DNA of 13,948 nucleotides, taken from assembly GCA_003024985.2 (NCBI GenBank), contig PXIH01S0008152.1; one strand, 5' to 3'. The position numbers were made by a program, and so were the translations under genes. Positions within the stretch are counted from its first letter, which is position 1. Each line of letters opens with the position of its first letter. The DNA is from Euperipatoides rowelli (Eukaryota > Onychophora > Udeonychophora > Euonychophora > Peripatopsidae). This document shows positions 1 to 8,978 of this stretch, piece by piece. Under the pieces are notes generated by a model. The model saw only the letters and a program-made list of their open reading frames with translations, was not told the origin of the DNA and ran no database searches.

Positions 1-74
1 CAGGTTTGCTGTGATTGGTCAGAACACAAAGTTTAGACTTTACTTAGACTTAACTTAATGCTGTGAACCAGCCT
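1..74 (-). mobile_element. Terminus of a PIF/Harbinger-like DNA transposon (element extends left of window)
   Basis: The stretch ends with CCAGCCT at 68-74 and is followed directly by TTA (75-77). Its reverse complement starts AGGCTGGTTCACAGCATTAA and aligns without gaps to 9329-9402, with 5 mismatches in 74 positions by my count. It is therefore the same end of the same family in the opposite orientation. A 3-bp TTA target site is typical of PIF/Harbinger elements. The transposon body and its other end lie outside the window, so I cannot tell whether this copy encodes a transposase. The superfamily call rests only on the terminal bases and the TTA flank. Confidence 0.7.
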
Positions 75-1331
75 TTATGAATGTAATAATTCACTAATTT
101 TATAACAAACTACTCCATAATATTATTCAAATTTACTAAAATTTCACTAATTATGAAATAATTGTGTAATATTAATCTGAGTAATAACTGTTATATTAAC
201 ATCAGGACTGAATCTAGATGCGAAATTTCAACTCAATTGGATAATAGGAAGTGGGTGAAAAATCAATCGCAAATTTTAACCAGGACTACAGACACAGACT
301 GAGTGCATACAAGTGTGGTAAAAAAAAAAAAATAATAAACTTGCATTAATTTAAGGATGAGTAAAGAGAAAATAAAGAACAAAGTATAATAAAATAATAA
401 TGTTGTAAGAAACTTGTATATTTGTGATTTGTTTTATTTTATTTATAGATTCCTATTTATTATGAAATAGGCATAAATGCTTGAATGGTTTCTCCATTAT
501 AGATTAGGATTTGGCTATTTCATCTAAACAGTATAAACTATTGAATTAATTTTTTTCCTAATTTAAAATTTTAATCTTTTTTTTTTTTTGCCTTTTAAGA
601 AAAATTAAAAGGAAAAAAAATGGAAATAGACCAAAAATCAGCAAAGTTTAATCTTTGTGGGAATGATGGGTGAAAATACAAAGTAATAAGATAAGCTCTT
701 ATTAATCACATAAAAACTATAAACAAAACAGATTTATTAAATAATGAATATTAATAAAATAATAAAAACTATATTTTAAAAAAAGTCTGTAGAATGAAAA
801 TGAATTTCTACCAGATCTGAATTTATGTTTCCTATTATAAACATAATTATTTTGAAACATTTTCACGCTTATTGAATTCATTACTTAGACTTTATGTCTT
901 CATCTTTAAAAGAAAATCAATATTCATATTTGTAGTCAAACTAATTAGAGGAGGAGAATTTTCATTACATCAGAAAAACAAAAACATATCATTCCTAAAT
1001 TAAACTCCAGAATGAGAAAATAATTTCTAAATAATCATATAAGAATAATAAGATAATAATGAGAATAATGAATTGATTTTTCACAAAAAAAAAAAAAAAT
1101 GGATAAGAGAACACTCTTGACACAGTTTATTATAATTTAAATTTTATGGCGATAAAATCAACAAAAAGAAAATATGTGTTCAATTTGTCTGGTATAAAAA
1201 TGAATTATGCACGTATAAACATTTTGAAAAATGCCATTTTTTTAAGGATCTTAATAGTATAATAAAATATTAGTGCGTTATAAAAAACAGATAGATAACT
1301 TGGATTTTTTTTTTTAAATTTAAAAATAAAC
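75..1331. other. AT-rich noncoding stretch
   Basis: This 1.26-kb stretch is very AT-rich with many short homopolymers, for example A15 at 1085-1099 and T runs near 578-589. I see no coding region on either strand and no RNA gene. A small inverted repeat (CCTTTTAA, 591-598, against TTAAAAGG, 605-612) is present but is of a kind expected by chance at this base composition. The only part with a different texture is 200-337, listed separately. Confidence 0.7.
200..337 (+). mobile_element. Possible truncated retroposon 3' tail
   Basis: This segment has more balanced base composition than its surroundings and ends in a run of A (about 320-332) followed by AATAATAAA. A unique-looking 3' UTR-like stretch ending in an A-rich tail is what a 5'-truncated LINE or SINE copy leaves behind. 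There is no coding relic to confirm the family and I could not identify a target-site duplication. It could equally be ordinary unique sequence with a slippage-expanded A run. Confidence 0.25.
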
Positions 1332-1379
1332 TTTTTTTTTTTTTTTCAGGGTTTGTCCCCCCCAAAAAAAACCTTTATT
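1332..1379 (-). terminator. LINE polyadenylation signal and poly(A) tail
   Basis: Read on the minus strand, AATAAA (complement of 1374-1379) is followed about 28 nt later by a run of 15 A (complement of 1332-1346). Between them lies a short G-rich/T-rich stretch (complement of 1354-1370). The signal-to-tail spacing is that of a normal polyadenylated transcript, and the tail marks the 3' boundary of the retrotransposed copy. Confidence 0.85.
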
Positions 1380-1859
1380 CAAAGAAAAAAACACATTGCA
1401 GCCCATCAGAAGGATGAGCATACAAAAACAATAAGTAATCAATCTGTGAAGTGAATTAATTTGCATGAAATTACAAACAAGAGACAAGCAAAATCAGCCC
1501 AAAAAGAATAAATAATGCCAGTACAGTAGTAGCATATAAATCAAAACCATAAAAAAAAGAAAAAGTGCCAGTACACAAAGGGATGAACACCATCATTCCC
1601 ATAAGGTCCATCCAAATAAAAATACCATATAAAAAACTCAGGGCCAGAAAGACCCAAAGTATCAAAATGCACAAGAAAAAAGGAATTAAGGGAAAAGATC
1701 CCCTAAAAAAATATTAAAATAAATGAGCACATGCCCATTACACCATTTAAGTTTAAATACATTTTCATGTAATAACTTCCAGTCAATCACAGCCAATTAC
1801 TGCGGCCGTAACTGAAGGTAGGGTCAAGGCCTCAATGTTATACCCTCAAACATATACAT
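1380..1859 (-). other. LINE 3' UTR (probable)
   Basis: This is the segment between the last recognisable ORF2 residues and the poly(A) signal. One minus-strand frame is open for about 67 codons (1471-1674), but its product is a low-complexity run of Leu, Phe and Ile with no motif I recognise. I treat it as T-rich 3' UTR rather than protein. A short C-terminal extension of ORF2 cannot be excluded because of the frameshifts upstream. Confidence 0.5.
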
Positions 1860-2223
1860 GTTTCTCGCCTTCCAAATGCCAAAAAGCATGAACATAGCAA
1901 CCGGAAAGAAAGGTGTATTCTGCATCAATACCGTAAAAGTGTCATAAACACATTGCCCCGAAAAAAATCAAAGCAAAAAAATTGTGAACCTTATTCCTAA
2001 GGTCTCGAAAATAAACACATTGATAAAACAAATGATTGACGCTATCGTCAAACTGACAAAAAGGACAAAGTGGATCAATATTAAAGGTATATTTACCAAT
2101 TAAAAGATCCTTGGCAAACAAGGAGCTGGTAGTGAGCCTAAATATAAAATTATACAAATTAGGTGCAATATAAAATTATCCAAAAATCCTATAAGCAGGC
2201 AATAAAAGTTTCTGAAATGGAGT
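1860..2223 (-). pseudogene. LINE ORF2 C-terminal zinc-finger region
   Basis: The minus strand encodes CPFCQFDDSVNHLFYQC at 2017-2067, a C-x2-C-x7-H-x4-C finger of the type found after the RT in L1/Tx1 and plant LINEs (zf-RVT). Upstream in the same frame is a conserved-looking lead-in around VTPFQK, interrupted by one TAA, with LTTSSLFAKDLLI after it. Downstream, in another frame, is WKARN (1860-1874), which commonly follows the finger. The role is binding of element RNA or target DNA. All four zinc ligands are retained, unlike the RT active site. Confidence 0.8.
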
Positions 2224-4067
2224 GACTACCCAGTCTTCCCCTAAAATAGGTAAATATAATTTGTAGAAAATTTGCCTTCTACAGGCCTATCAAATACATC
2301 AAGAATATCGGTAAAAATATGACTAACCCTACGCATAACCAACGTCTCACGATAAATAGGTGGAGGGGTATCAGTGGATTCTACCTCAACAGGAGGCTGA
2401 AGCAACCGGCGATACTCCATGTATCTTATAAAAAAATTGGCACATATAACCTCAAAGTGGTTGTCAACATTATGAAGGCCGAGGCCTCCCTGTTTGATCA
2501 GTCTAGCCAGGTGAGCCCTAGAAAGGGGCACAAGCTTAGAAGACCACAAAATCTGGTGCACAATGGAATAAAATTTAGTGATAAAAGTCTTAAAAGCTAT
2601 ATGGGGAACATAAAAATAGAGTTTCGGAAATAAATAAACATTAACAATTTTAACTTTGTGGAGAGGACAACCTTTATCTTTAAAAAATATTGCAAACTTG
2701 ATCCTGTAGTACATTTAACAGCATATCCCAAAAAAGGGTAAGGAAGACCCATAAATCTCCCCATAGACTCTTTACTATATTGCCTGTCGAAAACATCCGA
2801 ATATGGGTACCACACAAAGGTTTTTTTCCTTACTGAAAACAGAATTAATCTGCGTAGCAAACTGGTTAACAAGTTGAAAACTTGCATGCACATTGTGTCT
2901 ACCCTGTACAAACACCGTTATGTCATCGACATAAGGAAACGCTAAGACATACCATTTAGAGTAGGTATCCAAACTCCACACTTTAAATTATTTATAGCAT
3001 CAATTAACCCATCAATGTAGATGACAAATGAATTTGTACTAAGGGGAGACTCCTGGGTGATTCCCCTTTTTACCAATATATTGTAGAACAATTTCCCTTT
3101 ATGCTTAATTGAAACATACTTGTTCAAAACATAGTTTATATACCCCTACTAAGACTAGCTGGGCCAAAGAGCTGAAATATCCTACTAATAAGAAAGGCAT
3201 GATTAACATAATCAAATGCTGCATGCACATACAAAAATATAACAGCTAAGTCTTTAAGCCTCTCAGCTTTCAGCATCTGTGCAACCTGTTGAACCATACT
3301 AATTGGAACATGTATATTCTTATGCTTAAATGCAAAATGAAAAGGAGAAAGCAACTGCCCAAGATAAAGGATAAGCTTATTATTTAAGATTCAGGCAAAT
3401 AATTTGGACTCAATGTTTTGCATATTGATGGGCCTTAAATTCTTTAACTCCATGGGCTTGTTAATATCAAAATTTTTCTTCCTATGAAGAATCAGATAGG
3501 AATGTATGCAGCACTGATATACCATAGGCTGCCCTATCCAAAGGTTAAAAAGAGTACAAAAGTTAGGAATAAGAACATGTGCAAACCTTCCTCACTATAG
3601 GAATAGTAAGGAAGTTAGGACCAGGAGAGCTATGAGTATTTAGCTGACCTAGCACTACAACAACATCATTGATGGAAATCACAAAGTTATAAGGATCAAA
3701 AGGGTCATCAGACAAAATAAATGTAGTAATTTCTGTATTATGATCAAACAATGCCCTACTCGACTGATATACATCACAATAATGAGCGTAAATAAGATCA
3801 ACCATGTCCATATGGGAAAGGTTGCACACACCATTATATAAATGAGAAATAGGAGGCATATCATTTTTCTTAAAATATAGAGTACTCAACACAGAAATCT
3901 CTACTTGCAACAATACACCTTTTTAATAATAGATGTTGTGAATCCTGACATTTCTTGTAGGACAAATTATACTCATCAGACAACTGCCTGTATAAAGGGA
4001 CATCATCTCTACCCATGTTAGCCAACATTTGTAGTGCACTCTTCAATTTCTCCAACCTCCCATCCAA
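2160..4067 (-). pseudogene. LINE reverse transcriptase domain relic
   Basis: Recognisable blocks in order are SPGP (3617-3628), NFCTLFNLW and ELKNLRPINM before an in-frame TGA (3391-3393), and motif A LYVHAAFDYVNHAFL. Motif B follows as RGITQESPLS, then motif C YVDD (2922-2933) and the thumb-proximal KQGGLGL with LWSS ahead of it. This is the LINE-type RT arrangement, and the QQV plus AAFD context fits L1/Tx1 relatives. In motif A the catalytic Asp is replaced by Tyr (codon TAT, 3229-3231), although the motif C pair is intact. Motif B has Glu and Ser where Gly and Cys are usual. Frame changes occur near 3910, 3576, 3130, 2980 and 2714. Confidence 0.9.
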
Positions 4068-4115
4068 ACCAAACTTGTACTGCCTATTTATATATATTAT
4101 GTGATTAGAAAACTA

Positions 4116-4955
4116 TTAGGTAAAATCAAAGAAATTACTGATATCAAAATTTTGAAATAGATACCTATTGGCCATTGAATAGAGACCAGAGTAAGAATCA
4201 ATAGAAAATTCAATAGATTTTGTTATAAAGGGGTGCCCCTGAATACATGTATACAATGGAGCTGCCTGACTAAACCCATATCTTACAGTAACCTTCTTCA
4301 AGGCATGATCAGATAAAGGTGTTGGAGTAATGTCCAACACATACAAACCAACATCAGACCTAGGAACTAAAGCATAATATAAAGTATTGGATACTTCCCC
4401 ATAATGAGTGGGCAAATCCCCCTTACCAATAGCAATGGTCAGGCTGCAAAGATTAAGCCTGTCAAAATAGGCAACAAAATAACCATCATTTAGCAAATCA
4501 TTACGGTTAAAATCCCATACAACCAAAACATTATTGTGTACAAGAGGAAAAATAGGAAATAGCCTCCTGAAACAATGCCCTGTTTTGAACAATGCTATTA
4601 GGGGCATAATAATTAAAAATAACATGCCTTTTGGCCATGTATACAAAATAAATTAAAAGATATCTAGGGACAGCCCTTACAACTTTCAAGTCTGAAACCA
4701 ACAAATGCTTGGCGATCAGAATCATCACCTCCTGCGCAGGTCGAATAGCATTGCCCTGGAAAATAAAATAATGTTTAGATAAACCATCCAAGTTGGGATG
4801 TCCCTCCCCCCAGACTTAATCTTAGTCTCCTGATTAAAATAAAATTTAATTCCATTGGACAACAGGTATCTAATTAACCTCCATCTCTTCCCATAGCAGT
4901 TCAAACCCTGAATATTAACAGATACAATATTTAGTTTACACCCAGCACTTGCCAT
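4116..4955 (-). pseudogene. LINE AP-like endonuclease domain relic
   Basis: This is the N-terminal domain of ORF2, related to apurinic/apyrimidinic endonucleases, which makes the first-strand nick in target-primed reverse transcription. Visible motifs in order are the opening VNIQGLN, QETK (usually QETH), NYYAPN (usually NvYAPN), WDFN with DFN at 4506-4514 (usually GGDFN), and SDH with the catalytic His at 4305-4313. The order and spacing fit the family. The frame shifts near 4790 and again between about 4650 and 4530. The SR(L/I)D motif expected before SDH is degraded. Domain identity is secure; activity is lost. Confidence 0.85.
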
Positions 4956-5217
4956 AATTATTGATTATTTTTCTTTTTTCCTTTTAAAAAAAATTAAAGG
5001 ATGCATAATCAAAAAAAAAAAATAAACATGTAAACAAACCCAAATAAAAGGAAAAAAAACATAAGTTGATAGTGACACCCCCCACCCACCCACCTAGGAG
5101 GGATAAAGAAAACTGGAAGAAAATTCCAATAATATAGTGAACATATTGGATAAGGCTACAAACATAAATGAAAAGCAGCACAAAACCCACATAACCACAA
5201 AGACTTGCAATCAATAC
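4956..5217 (-). other. LINE spacer between ORF1 and ORF2
   Basis: This A/T-rich spacer contains a C-rich patch (5077-5092, CCCACCC units on the plus strand). One minus-strand frame (4984-5214) is open, but its product is a hydrophobic Phe/Leu run with no motif. I regard it as noncoding linker. Confidence 0.5.
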
Positions 5218-5357
5218 CTAATAAATATTCTGATGTAAAACCATATCCCATATAAAGTAGAAAAAAGTATAACCTACCACTTCACAAAAACACACCCCAT
5301 ACAAATTAGATAAACATAAGTTCAAATAAATCATGTTATAATCTTTAACTTTCTTTG

Positions 5358-5370
5358 CCCCCCCCCCCCC
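5358..5370. repeat. C13/G13 homopolymer in LINE ORF1
   Basis: There are thirteen consecutive C on the plus strand (G on the coding strand) inside the Ser-rich tail of ORF1. A second tract of 12 C lies at 5682-5693, just downstream of the zinc knuckle in coding terms. Tracts this long usually arise by slippage and shift the frame; their length may also be a sequencing or assembly error. Confidence 0.9.
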
Positions 5371-5681
5371 ATTTTGGTCATTTTCAAGTGAACACTCATT
5401 AGTTTGCAATAACAATCCTTTGGTAAGATCCTGTGAAAAAGGGACTGGAACTTCTTCATTAGACTGTACATGATCATGCAACAAAGTTGAACCAGCCGGT
5501 GATTCAAACAACTGAAAATGAGAAGATACTATTCCCCGAGAAGTAGACTGATCACTTAGAGAAGAATCCACAGGCAAGACAACAGAAGTATGCGTGACAT
5601 CCTGCACCACACCTTAGGTTGGACAATCAACAGATGGAGTTGACCTCATGATCCTGCTTTATAGACGTGCACATGCATGCT

Positions 5682-5693
5682 CCCCCCCCCCCC
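5682..5693. repeat. C12/G12 homopolymer in LINE ORF1
   Basis: There are twelve consecutive C on the plus strand. The tract lies between the CCHC knuckle and the Ser-rich tail of ORF1 and is a likely source of frame change. See also 5358-5370. Confidence 0.9.
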
Positions 5694-5893
5694 ACTTTGA
5701 CTGGAGGGAGCGACATGAACCTCACCATATCACTGGGCACTCCCTAAAATCATGAGCATCACTTTTACAATGGAAACATAGCTTGACATTTCCAAAGACA
5801 TTGAGCCATCCTTTCACATTAGTAGAAGAGCTTATAGCATAAGGTAAATCATTTACGGTCACCCCCCTCACTCATAGCATAAAAATAACAGAT

Positions 5894-5926
5894 TACTGTG
5901 AAGAAGCATCCAGCTTCTTCACAGTA
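5894..5926. repeat. Perfect hairpin, 14-bp stem and 5-nt loop, inside LINE ORF1
   Basis: TACTGTGAAGAAGC (5894-5907) is the exact reverse complement of GCTTCTTCACAGTA (5913-5926), separated by ATCCA. It lies in the ORF1 relic about 115 bp upstream, in coding terms, of the zinc knuckle. It could be a chance or templated inversion in decayed sequence, or a structured element of the LINE RNA; nothing here decides between these. Confidence 0.85.
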
Positions 5927-6895
5927 GGTTTAATATTGTGATAATATTTCCATAGTCCTTGAGTATAGTAGACAATTCCACAATAACTGTACGAACCAGC
6001 ATCTACAATATGGATAGCCATAAAAAACATTCTCCATAATTCACAAAACCTTTGTGAAATAATTCCATTGCCTCAGAGGTTTTGAAGGCAATAAAATGAT
6101 AAGAAGGGATATTAAGCCTGGTATATTCATCGAGCTGGTTTAAAAGCCCAAGGTCATTCAAGACATCTATCAAGTTATCCAATGTAAACTTCTGTGTTTT
6201 ATAGTTTGCATCAACAACTATAAAAACAGTCTGCAGATACCAGCAAAGCATAAGAAAAGCAATTGTTAATTAAATTATCCTTAATGCATTGGCCCTAAGC
6301 AAACCAAAAGAATTCTCCATATCAGCAAAAGTAATTAGTCGAAATAGAAATATCAAATAAGCACCAATCCAAACAGTTAAAGCTCCTATGGTAAGATTTC
6401 TGGGTAGTGTGATAAAAACTGTTAGCAAACTACGCAGTATTAGAGAAAAATCGAAAATTACTTGCCTTAACAACAAGCCATAAAGTCCATACTTCGCCAA
6501 CAATAGCAGCAACATTCATTAATAATAGGAACAAAAATTATAAATCCATAAAAGTAAATAAATAAAGAAAATATATCTTGAAGAAATAAAGACAAACTCC
6601 TGGTTGCAGCATATACATCCAGGTGTCACATAGTCATATTTAAAAACATACTTCCAAATAAGTAACTCTATCATACTAAAAGTCATCAGATTCTAAACAC
6701 AGAGGAAAGTAAGGATTAATATTATTCAAACCAATCTCTTACTCAATAATATTTACCTAATTTCTTTGTCAAAAAACACAGTAAGATTAATGCAGACCAA
6801 AACAATCAACCTAATTTAGATATGTCTATGGAACATGAATACTAGAAAACAGGAGGGAGAGAGGTTGGAAAAATATATGTGTAGTGAAGAACATT

Positions 6896-7060
6896 GAGAC
6901 TAATTTACAAGGGTATACTGGTAATATAAAAAAAGCACTATGACAATTTATGGAACCCAACCTCCTTATGGAATTATAAATAAAGCTTCCTATATCCTAA
7001 AGGACTATCAGACTAATGTACATGGTTATACTGGAAATTAAAAAAGGGCACTATGACAAT
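6896..7060. repeat. Imperfect direct repeat, about 52 bp, spaced 113 bp
   Basis: GAGACTAATTTACAAGGGTA (from 6896) and CAGACTAATGTACATGGTTA (from 7009) begin two similar blocks. Each ends in GCACTATGACAAT (6935-6947 and 7048-7060). The constant 113-bp offset at both ends shows that the blocks are homologous. They may be relics of tandem promoter units in the LINE 5' UTR. Confidence 0.75.
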
Positions 7061-7440
7061 GTGGTGGGCATTGGGCAGAAAAGTCAATTCAACTTTATCT
7101 GTTACCACACTACATGTAAGCAGCATTTTCAACACATCATTTTTGAAAAGAGAGTACTCAGCCGGGGCCTTTGTATTGCAGCCCTCCCCTTAACCTAGTT
7201 ACTCACTCCATATCCTTAGATATTTATAAAATTGTCCAATGATAGATTATGAAAATGTTTTGATGCTATCTAGAAGGAGCTGTTAATATAAGTTTAAACA
7301 CATTAGTTATGAAATGAAAAACCCATATGATTATTATCTACGATTCATACTTTATGAAATGTTGCCACCCCCTCCCACACAAATAGGAATTTCCAACCAA
7401 CTACAATGATAGCCTTCTAAAATTTAAACATAAACAACTC

Positions 7441-7469
7441 AATACTTCCTGTCTCACAATACTTCCTGT
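7441..7469. repeat. Short tandem repeat of AATACTTCCTGT
   Basis: AATACTTCCTGT occurs at 7441-7452 and 7458-7469, with CTC before both copies (17-bp period). A related ACTTCCTG occurs again near 7660. It is a two-unit tandem duplication. Confidence 0.7.
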
Positions 7470-7483
7470 TCTTTTATACACCT

Positions 7484-7640
7484 GTGACATCATCGGTTGT
7501 CCAATGATTCTTTTTAGGGAATGCATGCCAGAGTTTTTTCTAGTTAGCAAGGATGTCATTGTAGCCCCCACCCACAAGAGTTATTTCAAATAACACAAGT
7601 ATGTGTTATCTGTTTTACGCCACTTAGCAGTGACATCATC
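7484..7640. promoter_or_regulatory. Repeated GTGACATCATC sites (CRE-like), speculative
   Basis: GTGACATCATC occurs twice, at 7484-7494 and 7630-7640, with a related inexact GATGTCATTG near 7552-7561. The core TGACATCA differs by one base from the CREB/ATF site TGACGTCA. If this stretch is a LINE 5' UTR, such sites could have served its promoter; the assignment is by resemblance only. Confidence 0.25.
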
Positions 7641-8470
7641 ATAGCCGCTCTCACATAACTTCCTGATTTCCATGATAGACTGGAGCCAGGGAATTTCCAC
7701 AAGTTAACTAACAAACATGATAACATCAATTCTAAATACACAGATAATTTCTAAATGCATCAGGTAATTTCTATGTTTAAAAAATAACAGGCCTTTATCT
7801 ATCCTAAATAGATTAAAACAGGTAAACTAAATTCACAAACTTAGTAAAATAATAACTAATTAGGTAAAAATGCTATTAAAAGTGATTATTTTATTTAGCA
7901 GAAAGTATTTTTTCATAAAAAAAAGTTTAAAATAGCCTCTCAATTCGACACAAATAAAAAATTAATATTGTTTGAATGACAAATGTACTAAATATTTATC
8001 ACATCGAACATTTTACAAGATATGAGGGGGGAAATAAAACTAATAGATTTCATTATTATTAATTTAAAATAAACAATTATTAAAATTAAATAGAATAAAG
8101 TTTAATAAATCATGAATATGGATGAATGAAAATAGGAAAAGGGGTAAACCTTCATATTATATTACAACTAGTTAAATATTTTACTAGATTAAATTATTTC
8201 TAAAATTCATATAAACATAAGTCAAAAGGCAATAAAAGAATACATATTTAACTATCAAATCCTTCTTCTAAAATATTATAAGAACAAATATTTATAGCTT
8301 TTCTTAAAGTAATTAATAGAACAAAAGGACTAGATTATTATAAATGATAATTTTTTTAAACATAAAAGTATGAAATAATACTTTATATTGAATAGTAGGC
8401 TACATGAATTTCCACTTACACTCTGGGAAACACTTTGAGTCAAATGAGAAAGTAATCTAAAGGCTTTCTA

Positions 8471-8578
8471 GTAGTGATACAACGAGTACTCGGCAATTAC
8501 CCGGCCTCTGCGGATAAATTTCCATTACTCAGCAATTACCAAGAATCATCAAAATGCATAGGAACCAGTGGCGAGTAC
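8471..8578. mobile_element. Possible degraded hAT-type terminus
   Basis: The stretch opens with TAGTGATACAACGAGTACTC (8472-8491), which contains the palindrome CGAGTACTCG (8483-8492), followed by GGCAATTACCCGG. A weaker echo, ATTACTCAGCAATTACC, follows, and GCGAGTACT recurs near 8571. Ends of many hAT elements start (C/T)AGTGATG and carry such repeated CGAGTA-type motifs. No opposite end, 8-bp target duplication or transposase is visible, so this is a resemblance. Confidence 0.3.
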
Positions 8579-8655
8579 TAGAAGTCACCTTTTTACGATT
8601 CTTTAATATGTTTTTTTTATTTTAAATTACTTCTATTTTAAAAAATATTCCCCTA

Positions 8656-8890
8656 CTAGCTTTTTAACTCATCTATGAATATGAAATTTGAATAAAATGT
8701 CTGATATATATACAGTATTTAAAAGACAATGCAGTAGTCTTTTTTTTTTTAAAAAAAATAATTATATTTTATTAAACCAACTAGCTTTTAACTCATCTAT
8801 GAATATGAAATTTAATAAAATGTCTGATTATAATTTAATTGAACGATAAAATTATTTTTCATCCTATTTTTTTTTATATTTAAAAGACAA
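8656..8890. repeat. Partial tandem duplication, about 125-bp unit
   Basis: Block 8656-8705 and block 8781-8828 are the same sequence apart from two single-base indels (both begin CTAGCTTTT and end AATGTCTGAT). A second shared block, TATTTAAAAGACAA, is at 8716-8729 and 8877-8890. The offset grows from 125 to 161 bp, so the second unit has gained sequence or the first has lost some. The unit could be part of the missing 5' LTR or a simple local duplication. Confidence 0.85.
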
Positions 8891-8931
8891 CACAGTGAAA
8901 TCATTCAACATTAAAAATATTTGAAAAGGCA

Positions 8932-8978
8932 CATGATCAAGAAATAATTTATTTACTATAAATTATTTCTTGATCATG
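8932..8978. repeat. Perfect hairpin, 20-bp stem and 7-nt loop
   Basis: CATGATCAAGAAATAATTTA (8932-8951) is the exact reverse complement of 8959-8978, with loop TTTACTA. A third copy of the arm core, CAAGAAATAATT, follows in direct orientation at 8981-8992. A 20-bp perfect inverted repeat exceeds background even in AT-rich DNA. Confidence 0.9.

Larger units (their letters stand above)
1860..4955 (-). pseudogene. LINE ORF2 relic: endonuclease, reverse transcriptase, zinc finger
   Basis: ORF2 of an L1/Tx1 LINE nicks target DNA with its endonuclease and copies its own RNA onto the nick with its reverse transcriptase. The likely start is the Met codon at 4953-4955, four residues before the conserved endonuclease opening (MASAGCKLNIVSVN). 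The domains follow in normal order over about 3.1 kb, close to the roughly 3.5-4 kb usual for such an ORF. The reading frame changes at least seven times and several stops occur, for example TGA at 3391-3393. The last recognisable conserved residues are WKARN (1860-1874), which follow the zinc finger as in relatives. No product can be made; the family call is firm, the exact clade less so. Confidence 0.85.
1332..6515 (-). mobile_element. Decayed L1/Tx1-type non-LTR retrotransposon (LINE)
   Basis: On the minus strand the order is ORF1 with a CCHC knuckle, ORF2 with endonuclease, reverse transcriptase and a C-terminal CCHC-type finger, then an AATAAA signal and a poly(A) tail. This is the architecture of the L1/Tx1 group of LINEs. 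The 3' end is clear at the T15 run on the plus strand (1332-1346). The 5' end is not: ORF1-like reading frame reaches about 6515, and the GC-richer sequence up to about 7740 may be 5' UTR. Every domain is split by stops and frame changes, so this is a fossil. A clean target-site duplication was not found. Confidence 0.85.
5218..6515 (-). pseudogene. LINE ORF1 relic with CCHC zinc knuckle
   Basis: ORF1 proteins of Tx1-like LINEs bind the element RNA. The minus strand shows, in order, a possible start at the ATG of 6318-6320 (MENSFGLL), a conserved-looking region ending near 6003 (around FTLDNLIDVLNDLG and SYHFIAFKTSEAMELF), and VNDLPYAISS (about 5830-5860). A perfect C-x2-C-x4-H-x4-C knuckle then occurs at 5737-5778 (CFHCKSDAHDFREC), followed by a Ser-rich tail to 5218. 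The order matches Tx1-type ORF1. The frame is broken by a TAA near 6268-6270, changes of frame near 6000, and TGA at 5722-5724. The 5' limit is uncertain: the same frame is open to 6515, but that part is hydrophobic and may be 5' UTR. Confidence 0.75.
6516..7740. other. Moderately GC-richer noncoding stretch, possibly the LINE 5' UTR
   Basis: I see no coding region; a 60-codon plus-strand frame at 7016-7198 has no recognisable motif. The base composition and C-rich patches (about 7366-7376 and 7565-7574) resemble the LINE rather than the AT-rich flanks, and the change back to AT-rich sequence is near 7740. The stretch holds a pair of 113-bp-spaced direct repeats (6896-7060), a short tandem repeat (7441-7469) and repeated TGACATCA-like sites. 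Long repeat-bearing 5' UTRs are common in L1-type elements, so this may be the promoter region, but no boundary proves it. Confidence 0.4.

Noticed and set aside
591-612. CCTTTTAA...TTAAAAGG hairpin
   Set aside because: An 8-bp AT-rich stem is expected by chance in this composition; a similar one occurs near 4980.
2319-2633. A 104-codon plus-strand frame
   Set aside because: It lies antisense to the LINE reverse transcriptase, has no motif of its own and is explained as a shadow of that coding sequence.
7016-7198. A 60-codon plus-strand frame
   Set aside because: It overlaps the 113-bp direct repeat, shows no domain or conserved pattern and is within chance length.
1319-7788. TTTAAAAATAAAC (1319-1331) and TTTAAAAAATAAC (7776-7788) as the LINE target-site duplication
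   Set aside because: The match needs an indel and is made of A/T runs common throughout the window; the 5' end of the LINE is not independently known.
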